Source: AV80 sp035536995
GTDB lineage: Bacteria > Verrucomicrobiota > Verrucomicrobiia > Chthoniobacterales > UBA10450
Length of the DNA: 64,000 nucleotides
Reading direction: 5' to 3'
NCBI GenBank assembly: GCA_035536995.1
Contig: DATLNB010000030.1
Location: 26,224-90,223 of the forward strand
Positions 34,885-42,524 of this stretch are shown here, one piece after another. Position numbers and translations under genes: made by a program. Numbering within the stretch: position 1 is the stretch's first letter; every line of letters starts with the position of its first letter. Below the pieces are notes generated by a model. The model did not search any database, was not told the DNA's origin, and saw nothing but the letters and a program-made list of their open reading frames with translations.

Positions 34885-35878
34885 GTTGAAAACTGGCGAT
34901 CAATTCCTCAGGCGTCACCGTTGCTGTGCCAAGTTTGCCGACGACGACCGCGCTCGCGTGGTTCGCAATTTCGGCCGCTTCGACGGCCGACGCGCCACAG
35001 GAGAGGGCGAGCGTGAACAAGGCAATTGCCGTGTCCCCGGCGCCGGACACATCGAAAACCTGGCGCGCCCTTGTCGGAATGTGGTGAGGCTTCGTCCCTC
35101 GCTCGAAGAGCATCATTCCGTGTTCGCCCAGAGTGACCAGGAGGAGTTTGGTCTGCCATTTTTTCAACAACGCTTCGCCCACCCGCAAAAGAGCGCGGTC
35201 ATTGCTCGCCGGTTCGACCGGTTCGCTCCAGGCAATCCCAGCCGCCAGAAACGCCTCATTTCGGTTGGGCTTCACCGCCGTTACTTTTTCCCAGTCGATC
35301 GAATGATGGGGATTCGGATCGCCGGTAACGGTCTTGCCCGCGGCGAGCGCCGCCGCAGAAATTTGCGCCACCAGGTCCGCTGTCAGGAATCCCTTCCCGT
35401 AATCTTCGAAAATAACGGCATCTGTTCGCGGCAGGCGGCGGCGGACAGAGGCGACGATCCGTGAAATCTGGGCCGGGGCAGGGGACCGGGGCTGTTCTCG
35501 ATCCACCCGCACGACCTGTTGATTGCGGGCAATAATCCGGGTTTTCACGATGGTTGGAAACTTTGGGTCTTCAATGGCGCCCCGCGTGTCGATCTTTGTT
35601 TGGGCCATGAGTTCCCGCAGCTGCCTCCCGCCGCGATCGGTCCCGAGCAGGCCGATGACTGCGACGTCCTTAATGAACGCGCGGAGATTCCGGGCGACGT
35701 TGGCCGCCCCGCCCGGGTAAAAGCTCTCGCCCGTCACCTCCACCACCGGGACCGGGGCCTCGGGCGATATGCGCCCGACCTTGCCCCAGACGAACTCATC
35801 GAGCATCAGGTCGCCGATAACGAGAATGCGCCTCGTTTTCGCCCGTGCCAGGATGTCTTTCAGCCTTCGGGTGTTCAT
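34868..35878 (-). CDS. D-glycero-beta-D-manno-heptose-7-phosphate kinase (HldE kinase domain)
   Basis: 336 residues, PfkB/ribokinase family: ILVIGDLMLDEFVWGKVGRISPEAPVPVV at the start, YPGGAANVARNLRAF, and catalytic DVSGAGDTAIALF near the end. It corresponds to the N-terminal kinase part of E. coli HldE (RfaE1); the nucleotidyltransferase domain is absent and must be encoded elsewhere. It heads the LPS-core operon with gmhB, kdsB and pyrG. Confidence 0.92.
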   Translation of the reverse strand: MNTRRLKDILARAKTRRILVIGDLMLDEFVWGKVGRISPEAPVPVVEVTGESFYPGGAANVARNLRAFIKDVAVIGLLGTDRGGRQLRELMAQTKIDTRGAIEDPKFPTIVKTRIIARNQQVVRVDREQPRSPAPAQISRIVASVRRRLPRTDAVIFEDYGKGFLTADLVAQISAAALAAGKTVTGDPNPHHSIDWEKVTAVKPNRNEAFLAAGIAWSEPVEPASNDRALLRVGEALLKKWQTKLLLVTLGEHGMMLFERGTKPHHIPTRARQVFDVSGAGDTAIALFTLALSCGASAVEAAEIANHASAVVVGKLGTATVTPEELIASFQHDRLL

Positions 35879-36047
35879 CCAACCGGAGGCGCGACAAAAA
35901 GAAAATCAGGTGAATGCCTCCAGCCGAAGGATTTGTTGCGATTCAAAGTCAAAATCTTGAGCGGGTGGATTTGTGCGGCAAAGACTTCTGCTTACTGTTA
36001 GCCATTAATCCTGAATACGAAGGCGAAATCAACAGTCGAAGAGCCCG

Positions 36048-36848
36048 ATGATACCATTCGCTAAAACTTTCCAGATCACTGCTGTCCTTGCGGCCCTCTC
36101 GCTTTCCGCGGGGGCCGTGGAAGCGCCGAAGCAGGTGGACGTAAAGAACCTCTCCAAGAAAGTGGAGGACGTGGTCGTTCCATTGCCCAACGAGGTCTTT
36201 GGCGCCCTAAACAAATTGGGGGGCGTCAACTGGCGCGAATACGTTCGGAACGATAAGGGCGCGAACTTCACGGAGCGTCCCCGGATCGCGCTCCTCCTCG
36301 GCGCGGTCATTGCCGACGGGTTCATCGCTGTCCAGGCCGAGGATGCCTCGGCAGTAAAGGATATCGGGCAGCGCGTCCTGACCTTGTCGAAGGCCATCGG
36401 CGTCAGCAGCTCGATCACCGCTCACGCGAAAGCGATCACGGATGCGGCGGATAAACGGAACTGGGTGGGCGTTCGCCGCGAGCTGGACAAAACGCAGAGC
36501 AGCGTCCAACAGGCGATGAACGAGGTGCACGACGAGAAGCTGTCCCAGCTGGTCAGCCTTGGCGGCTGGCTCCGCGGCACCGAAGTGCTGACGGCCGTGG
36601 TCACGAAACGGTATTCCCCGGAGGGTTCCGAGCTTCTGCATCAGCCGGACCTGCTGAATTATTTTGAGTCACGGTTGCAGGCGATGCCCGAGTTTAATCT
36701 CAAGTTGCTCCAGGATATCCACTCCGCCCTGATTGAGGTCCGTCCGCTGATTGACGTCGGGGAAGCTCACATCCCGCCGGCTTCAGTAAAAAAGATCAAC
36801 GACATCACCACGCGGCTGGGCGATGCGATTACGAAAAAAACGCCCTGA
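36048..36848 (+). CDS. Secreted hypothetical protein
   Basis: 266 residues with a signal peptide (about 1-23, cleavage near LSAGAVEA). The mature part is largely helical, with no cysteine pairs and no metal motif. I do not recognise the family. A second secreted protein gene follows after 7 bases, so the two probably form one operon. Confidence 0.7.
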   Translation: MIPFAKTFQITAVLAALSLSAGAVEAPKQVDVKNLSKKVEDVVVPLPNEVFGALNKLGGVNWREYVRNDKGANFTERPRIALLLGAVIADGFIAVQAEDASAVKDIGQRVLTLSKAIGVSSSITAHAKAITDAADKRNWVGVRRELDKTQSSVQQAMNEVHDEKLSQLVSLGGWLRGTEVLTAVVTKRYSPEGSELLHQPDLLNYFESRLQAMPEFNLKLLQDIHSALIEVRPLIDVGEAHIPPASVKKINDITTRLGDAITKKTP

Positions 36849-36855
36849 TCCTTTC

Positions 36856-37305
36856 ATGACTGCCTTCCTCAAAACTGCGTGCCGGACGAGCTTGATGCTC
36901 GCCCTTGCGTTTGTGGCTGTGCCTGCGGGCCGCGCCTCGGTCGACGATGCCCAATCGTTCGCTCTTCAAGCGGCTGAGCCGTACGTGAAGGAAGGGTTCC
37001 AGGTGCGCGAAGATTATTGGGGTGGGGACCTCGGCGCCGGCGAGAAAAAGGCCGTCCGCCAGCAGTTGTTCAAGGGAAACGAATACTGGTTCTGGCTCGG
37101 CACGGAAGTGGAGGCGGCAAAAGTCTCCGTCCACATTTACGATTCGGAAGGCAAGCTGGCCGAGACGGCGGATAGCTGGCAGAAAGGTCACTTCGCGGCG
37201 GCCCACATCACGCCAAAGAATACGGGCAGCTATTTCATTATCGTCGAGATCGAGCAGTCCCCGGAAGAACGGACCCACTGGGCGCTTGTTTACGGATTCC
37301 GCTAG
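36856..37305 (+). CDS. Secreted hypothetical protein
   Basis: 149 residues from ATG 36856, chosen over an upstream ATG because it follows the previous stop and gives a clean signal peptide (about 1-27, ending PAGRA). The mature domain reads like a small beta-sandwich: NEYWFWLGTEVEAAKVSVHIYDSEGKLAE then GSYFIIVEIEQSPEERTHWALVYGFR, reminiscent of pre-peptidase C-terminal-like domains. Its function is unknown; it is paired with the preceding secreted protein. Confidence 0.7.
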   Translation: MTAFLKTACRTSLMLALAFVAVPAGRASVDDAQSFALQAAEPYVKEGFQVREDYWGGDLGAGEKKAVRQQLFKGNEYWFWLGTEVEAAKVSVHIYDSEGKLAETADSWQKGHFAAAHITPKNTGSYFIIVEIEQSPEERTHWALVYGFR

Positions 37306-37342
37306 TCGAACCGCAGCTCATAAACGAAGACGGAGGGCCGGA

Positions 37343-37370
37343 TTGACTCTTCCGGCGAGGGCGCTATCAT
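37343..37370 (+). promoter_or_regulatory. Candidate sigma-70-type promoter for phoH
   Basis: TTGACT (37343-37348) and TATCAT (37365-37370) are separated by 16 bases, with the phoH ATG 26 bases after the -10 box. It lies between the secreted-protein pair and phoH. Confidence 0.45.
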
Positions 37371-37395
37371 CCCGGCCCCTTGGCTAGGCCCTGCA

Positions 37396-38388
37396 ATGAC
37401 AGAAACGCGCACGCTGCAGTTCGATAGCGCCCGATCGGTCCAGTCGCTCTACGCGAATGACCTGAAGCTTTTGAAAACGCTCGAGGATTCTCTCGGGGTG
37501 AAAGTCACGACCAGGGAAGGCTGGGTGAAACTGGAGGGCGAGACCGGCCAGGTAGATCGAGCCCAGCGCGTTTTCGAGCAACTCGAGCAGGCCCGGCAAA
37601 AGGGCGTGGACATTCATAAACATGAATTCAGCTACGCTCTGAACTCGGTGACCGAGTCACGGCCGGACAATTTAAACGACGTAGTGGATGTGAGGATCAC
37701 GACCTCGGCGCGTAAGGCGCCGATTGTGGCCCGCACCCTCGGCCAGCGTAATTACGTCGAGGCCATCCAGAAAAACGACATAGTCTTTGGCATTGGCCCG
37801 GCCGGGACAGGCAAGACTTACCTGGCCGTCGCGATGGCCGTGGCCGCTCTGAAAAAGGAACAGGTCAGCCGGATTATCCTGACGCGGCCCGCGGTCGAAG
37901 CGGGCGAGGCGCTGGGATTCCTCCCGGGCGATTTGCAGGAGAAGATCACGCCGTATCTGCGACCCCTCTACGATTCGCTGCGCGACATGATGGACGCCGA
38001 GGAAATCGAGCGCTCGGTTGCGCGCCAGACGATCGAGGTAGCGCCCCTGGCCTACATGCGTGGTCGCACTTTGAGCAATGCCTTTGTTATCCTCGACGAA
38101 GCGCAGAACACGACGACCGAACAAATGTTCATGTTACTTACCCGGATGGGACCGAACTCGAAGTGCGTCGTGACCGGGGACGTGACCCAGATAGACTTGC
38201 CGGTGAACAAACGTTCCGGCCTGGTTGAGGCGCTCCAAGCCCTGAAGAACGTGCAGGGAATTTCATTCGTCTACTTCAATGAGCGCGATGTAGTCCGGCA
38301 CGAACTGGTCCGGGCGGTGATTAATGCTTACCAGCAACACCGTTCTCCCGCGAACGCAGGCGGCGGCGCCCCCAACCCCCGTAAATAA
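37396..38388 (+). CDS. PhoH-family ATPase (PhoH-like / YbeZ)
   Basis: 330 residues. An N-terminal KH-like region precedes the P-loop GPAGTGKTY (134-142); RPAVEAGEALGFLPGDLQEKI and Walker B FVILDEAQNTT are classic. It is an RNA-metabolism-associated ATPase partner of YbeY in many bacteria. The 7TM-HD gene follows after one base, as in the phoH-pgpH-ybeY order of other bacteria, but no ybeY is present here. Confidence 0.95.
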   Translation: MTETRTLQFDSARSVQSLYANDLKLLKTLEDSLGVKVTTREGWVKLEGETGQVDRAQRVFEQLEQARQKGVDIHKHEFSYALNSVTESRPDNLNDVVDVRITTSARKAPIVARTLGQRNYVEAIQKNDIVFGIGPAGTGKTYLAVAMAVAALKKEQVSRIILTRPAVEAGEALGFLPGDLQEKITPYLRPLYDSLRDMMDAEEIERSVARQTIEVAPLAYMRGRTLSNAFVILDEAQNTTTEQMFMLLTRMGPNSKCVVTGDVTQIDLPVNKRSGLVEALQALKNVQGISFVYFNERDVVRHELVRAVINAYQQHRSPANAGGGAPNPRK

Positions 38389-38389
38389 G

Positions 38390-40030
38390 ATGTTCGATTT
38401 CCTCAAACGCAGCCAGCTGATCAAACGCGGTCTCGCCTCCCGCAAGACGCGCCGCCGCCGCACGAAAAACGAGCTGCTCCACAGCCTCGAGTACGCGCCT
38501 GCTACGAAGTATCTTATTTTTGCGGCGTTCGTTGCCGGGCTGGCCGCCCTGATTTTCAGCGGGCAACAACCCGAGCCGACGAAAAACTTCGTCATTTCCC
38601 TCCTCTTTTTCGCGACCGCCTTAACCCAGCTCTGGATCAACCAGCCGACCACGTTTCTTCGCAGCTCGCGCCTGCTCCTGGTTTTCGGCGTTATCTTCGT
38701 CCAGCTCGCTGCGACGAAGTTCCTGCTTGTCCTCTGCAACAGCGGCTCGTTCTCGTTTCTTCGTCCCGAGACGGTTGGTCTCATCGCGCCGTATGCCTTC
38801 GCGCCCCTTCTGTTGAGTGTATTGCTGGGTCGCAATCATGGCCTCTACGCCTCGGCGTTCGTCAGCCTCTGGAGCAGCATTTTGTTCGGCAAAGTGGATG
38901 CGCCGCTCCTGGTCTGCGGCCTCATCAGCGGGTTCACCGCTGTTTATCTGACCCTTCAGGTTCGGAAACGGAGCCGGCTCGTTCGGGCGGGATTCGGAGT
39001 CGGAATCGCGATTTGGCTGTTGTCGATGACGTTCGGCATCATCGGCCCGATCGATTTCCTGTCGCCCAACACGATCGATTGGAAATTACTCGGCATCCAG
39101 AGCGCGCTCGCAATCGGGAACGGGATCGTAACGGCGACGATCGTCGGAGGTGTCCTGCCGATCTTCGAGCACCTGTTCCAAGTCACGACCGACATTTCCT
39201 GGCTGGAAGCGTCCGACCTTAATCACCCGCTCCTTCGCCGGATGACAATTGAAGCGCCCGGGACCTATCACCACAGCCTGGTCGTCGCGAACTTGGCTGA
39301 GGCTGCGGCGGAATCGATCGGCGCGAACGCGACGCTGTGCCGCGTCTGCTCGTATTTCCATGACGTCGGCAAACTGGTGAAGCCGGAATATTTCACGGAG
39401 AACATGAACTTCGAGCGCAACCCGCACGACGACCTTGCGCCGACGATGAGCGCCCTGATCATTATTGCGCACGTGAAAGAAGGCGTTGACCTCGCCCTCA
39501 AACACAAGCTGAACCGGCAGATCATCGATATCATCCAGGAGCACCATGGGACCTCTCTGGTCTATTACTTCTTCAAGCGCGCTCTCCAGCAGCAGGAAGA
39601 TGCCCGCACCGGCGGCAAGATCATGAACCTGCGGGAAGAAGACGTGCCCGACGTGAGCGAAGAAACATTCCGTTATCCCGGGCCGAAACCACAAACCAAG
39701 GAGAGCGCAATCATCAGCCTCGCCGACATGGTGGAGAGCGCTTCCCGAAGCCTGGAGAAACCGACGCCGCAAAAGATCGAGCAGCTCGTCAACGATTTGA
39801 TCAGCCAACGAATCGCGGACGGCCAACTGGTCGAATGTGATCTGACGCTGGCTGACTTAAACCTGATCGCGGAACGTTTCCGTTTTACCCTGATGACCAT
39901 GCTTCACACCCGGATCGCCTATCCGAAACACGACACTAAAATCACGCCGATCCGGGACGACAGCTTGCGACCCGACGTAATGGCGGCAACGCGCAAACCG
40001 GATTCGGCGCCTCCGATCTCCGCGGCCTGA
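38390..40030 (+). CDS. 7TM-HD phosphohydrolase (PgpH-like)
   Basis: 546 residues from ATG 38390, one base after the phoH stop; an in-frame ATG at 38324 inside phoH is less likely. The N-terminal half carries about seven membrane segments; the C-terminal HD domain has HHSLVVANLAEAA, CSYFHDVGKLVKP, and downstream HVKEG and EHHGTSLV. PgpH-type proteins hydrolyse c-di-AMP. The extracellular insert of Listeria PgpH is absent, so the ligand may differ. Operon position supports the family. Confidence 0.88.
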   Translation: MFDFLKRSQLIKRGLASRKTRRRRTKNELLHSLEYAPATKYLIFAAFVAGLAALIFSGQQPEPTKNFVISLLFFATALTQLWINQPTTFLRSSRLLLVFGVIFVQLAATKFLLVLCNSGSFSFLRPETVGLIAPYAFAPLLLSVLLGRNHGLYASAFVSLWSSILFGKVDAPLLVCGLISGFTAVYLTLQVRKRSRLVRAGFGVGIAIWLLSMTFGIIGPIDFLSPNTIDWKLLGIQSALAIGNGIVTATIVGGVLPIFEHLFQVTTDISWLEASDLNHPLLRRMTIEAPGTYHHSLVVANLAEAAAESIGANATLCRVCSYFHDVGKLVKPEYFTENMNFERNPHDDLAPTMSALIIIAHVKEGVDLALKHKLNRQIIDIIQEHHGTSLVYYFFKRALQQQEDARTGGKIMNLREEDVPDVSEETFRYPGPKPQTKESAIISLADMVESASRSLEKPTPQKIEQLVNDLISQRIADGQLVECDLTLADLNLIAERFRFTLMTMLHTRIAYPKHDTKITPIRDDSLRPDVMAATRKPDSAPPISAA

Positions 40031-40032
40031 TT

Positions 40033-40809
40033 GTGAGCGAAGCCGCGCTTGAACGGCTCCAAGGTTGGGGGGCGGAGGTCGCGATTGTGCTCGGCTCGGG
40101 CCTCAATGCGCTGGTGCCGGACAGCGACACGGCCGAGTTCGTTGGGTATTCGGAGTTCGCCGAGTTGCCGCGCCCCTCAGTACCGGGCCACGCCGGGCGG
40201 TTCGTTCTCGGAAACGTCGGCCAGACAAAGGTGATCTTCGCGCAGGGCCGCGTTCATCTTTATGAAGGCCACACCGCAGGCCAGGTCACCGCGGGAATCA
40301 GAGCGCTCGCAGCGTCCGGCGTGAAGCGACTCATTCTGACCAACGCTGCCGGGCTCGCCAATGAAAGGTTTTCGCCCGGTTCATGGATGATGATCGCCGA
40401 TCACCTTAATCTGACCGGCACAACCCCCTTGCTCGGGACGGCCACGTTTCTCGATCTGACTGAGCCGTATTCTGAAAATTTCCGAGCCTTGTTTCGGCAC
40501 GCCGCAGACGCCGAAAACATCGTGCTGCACGAAGGGATCTATGCCGGATTGCTCGGGCCGCAGTACGAGACGGCCGCCGAAGTCCGGATGCTTCGGCAAT
40601 TCGGGGCCGATGCGGTCGGTATGTCGACGGTGCTGGAGGCTATTCAGGCACGGGCGCTCGGTCTGGAGGTTGCGGGATTCTCGTGTCTGACAAACTGGGC
40701 GGCAGGCCTGAGCACGTCGCCTTTAAGCCATTCTGAGGTGCTCGAAACGGGGCGCGGCGCGGCTGACCAGTTCATCCGCCTCCTCAAGGCTGCTTTCAGT
40801 TCTACCTAA
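40033..40809 (+). CDS. Purine nucleoside phosphorylase (trimeric PunA/XapA type)
   Basis: 258 residues from GTG. VLGSGLNAL, PSVPGHAGR, GRVHLYEGH, TNAAGLAN and GPQYETAAEVRMLRQFGADAVGMSTV are the signature of the low-molecular-mass PNP family, including the active-site Glu in GPQYET and the catalytic Asn in SCLTNWAAG. It starts 2 bases after the 7TM-HD stop, where ybeY would be expected in other bacteria. Confidence 0.94.
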   Translation: MSEAALERLQGWGAEVAIVLGSGLNALVPDSDTAEFVGYSEFAELPRPSVPGHAGRFVLGNVGQTKVIFAQGRVHLYEGHTAGQVTAGIRALAASGVKRLILTNAAGLANERFSPGSWMMIADHLNLTGTTPLLGTATFLDLTEPYSENFRALFRHAADAENIVLHEGIYAGLLGPQYETAAEVRMLRQFGADAVGMSTVLEAIQARALGLEVAGFSCLTNWAAGLSTSPLSHSEVLETGRGAADQFIRLLKAAFSST

Positions 40810-40816
40810 TGAATCC

Positions 40817-41341
40817 TCAGGGCCGGATCTCAATCGGCGTGCCGTCCGGTACGGCGCGGTAAATTTCCTCGATCTCGAAATCCGTCACGGCAATGCAGCC
40901 TGCCGTCCAATCTCGGCGGCGATGAAATCTGCCGATCCAGCCGCCGCCGTTCGGCAGGCCGTGAATCATGATGTCGCTTCCAGCAGACAGTCCTTCGGTG
41001 GCAGCCCGATCGATGTCGTGCTGCTCGGGATAGGAAATGTGGAGAGCGAGGTGAAAATCACTGTCAGCTTTGTGGAAATCGATCGTGTAGATGCCTTCAG
41101 GCGTGCGCTGATCCCCTTCGTATTCCTTTGCTCCAACCGGAGCGCGACCTAGAGCGACCCGGTAGCGCTTCAGCAATTGTCCGTTCCGAAACAGGGCGAG
41201 CTCTCGGTCAGCCTTTTTGACCAGAATGCGATCGGCCACGGCGTCCCGGGGGAGGGGATTGAAGTTGACGTATGCGGCTGCGTAAACAGCCACTGCCGCA
41301 CAGAGGACGAATATCCCCGCAAAGAGAAGTAGCTTAAACAA
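40817..41341 (-). CDS. L,D-transpeptidase family protein (YkuD domain)
   Basis: 174 residues with an N-terminal signal anchor (LLLFAGIFVLCAAVAVYAAAYV). The catalytic domain shows KKADRELALFRNGQLLKRYRVALG, IMIHGLPNGGGW and TAGCIAVTDFEI, the HG...S/TxGC active site with Thr in place of the usual Ser. It acts on peptidoglycan cross-links in the periplasm. It follows nuoC after 12 bases, an odd partner for respiratory genes. Confidence 0.92.
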   Translation of the reverse strand: MFKLLLFAGIFVLCAAVAVYAAAYVNFNPLPRDAVADRILVKKADRELALFRNGQLLKRYRVALGRAPVGAKEYEGDQRTPEGIYTIDFHKADSDFHLALHISYPEQHDIDRAATEGLSAGSDIMIHGLPNGGGWIGRFHRRRDWTAGCIAVTDFEIEEIYRAVPDGTPIEIRP

Positions 41342-41353
41342 GCGGCCCAGACC

Positions 41354-41935
41354 CTAGGGCTGCTCGACTGGACGCCGGGCCCGCGGCTCCCGGTCCTTCG
41401 TTGTCGCTGTGCTCGGAACGGTCACGAACGGGCCGCCTTCCATCGGTGCACTCTCGGAAAATGCAACGTCAGGCATGTTACTCGGCAGACCTTCGAGCGG
41501 AAATTCCTTCCGGAGCGGAAAGTAAGGATAGCCTTCCCACATCAGGATGCGGCGCAAATCGGGATGACCGGCGAAGCGCAGGCCCATCATGTCGTAAATC
41601 TCTCGTTCGTGCCAGTTGGCCGTGGGCCAGATGCCCGAGAGCGTCGGCACCTCCTGATCATCTTCGGAAACACGGATCTTGAGGCGGAGATGGATCCCAA
41701 GCTTCAGCGAGTAAAGTTCGTAAACAATCTCGAAACGCGGCTCTTCGCCGAAATTATCGATGCTCGTGATATCGACCAGGTAATCGAACGAGAACTCGTC
41801 ACGGCAAACCTGGGCTGCTTCGAGCAGGTCGGCCCGCTCCAGTAGAAACGTGGATTCGCCCCGGAAATCGGTTCTTTCCTTTAATTTCTTTCCAAGAAGC
41901 CGGCTGAACGTCGTCAGAACGTCCGATTCGCTCAT
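41354..41935 (-). CDS. nuoC: NADH-quinone oxidoreductase subunit C
   Basis: 193 residues. YLVDITSIDNFGEEPRFEIVYEL, VPTLSGIWPTANWHEREIYDMMGLRFAGHPDLRRILM and FPLRKEFPLEG are diagnostic for the 30-kDa complex I subunit, not fused to NuoD. The C-terminal tail is longer and charged. It overlaps nuoB by 4 bases. No nuoA or nuoD is adjacent. Confidence 0.96.
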   Translation of the reverse strand: MSESDVLTTFSRLLGKKLKERTDFRGESTFLLERADLLEAAQVCRDEFSFDYLVDITSIDNFGEEPRFEIVYELYSLKLGIHLRLKIRVSEDDQEVPTLSGIWPTANWHEREIYDMMGLRFAGHPDLRRILMWEGYPYFPLRKEFPLEGLPSNMPDVAFSESAPMEGGPFVTVPSTATTKDREPRARRPVEQP

Positions 41936-42468
41936 GAGCTTACGGCGTCGAGGTGACCCGCGAGAGCGGGCTTCTGTTGCCTGAACGAACTTTCACCTGA
42001 AATCTTCTCCTGAAGCTTCATCAAACCTTCGAGCAAAGCTTCGGGACGCGGCGGACATCCGGAAACGTAAACATCGACCGGCAAGAGCTGATCGATTCCC
42101 TGGAGCACAGCATAAGAGCGATACATTCCGCCGGTTGACGCGCATGCGCCCATCGCGATGACCCATTTCGGCTCCGGCATCTGCTCGTAGATTCGCTTCA
42201 CCGCCAGCGCCATTTTGTAAGTAACGGTGCCGGCGACGATCATCACGTCGCATTGGCGCGGCGAGAAGCGCATCACTTCCGCGCCGAAGCGCGAAATATC
42301 GAAGCGCGATGCTGCAGTCGCCATCAGCTCAATCGCGCAGCAAGCCAAACCCATCGGCATCGGCCAGAGCGAATTCTTGCGCATCCAATTCATGGCCGCA
42401 TCGAGCCGGGTGAAGATGACGTTGCCTTCGATCTTTGAATCGTAGGCTGCGGGCCGGATATCGGGCAT
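41932..42468 (-). CDS. nuoB: NADH-quinone oxidoreductase subunit B
   Basis: 178 residues. The N2 cluster cysteines are present: Cys43-Cys44 in GLACCAIE, Cys109 in GACASTGG, Cys138 in SGCPPRPEAL. It is the electron-exit subunit of complex I. It opens a three-gene unit nuoB-nuoC-L,D-transpeptidase; normally nuoA precedes and nuoD follows, so the complex I genes are split in this genome. Confidence 0.96.
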   Translation of the reverse strand: MPDIRPAAYDSKIEGNVIFTRLDAAMNWMRKNSLWPMPMGLACCAIELMATAASRFDISRFGAEVMRFSPRQCDVMIVAGTVTYKMALAVKRIYEQMPEPKWVIAMGACASTGGMYRSYAVLQGIDQLLPVDVYVSGCPPRPEALLEGLMKLQEKISGESSFRQQKPALAGHLDAVSS

Positions 42469-42524
42469 GGCGCAACACTAGAGTCGCGGCCCTCCGCCGC
42501 AAGGGGAAACCGGAAGAGCGGCCG

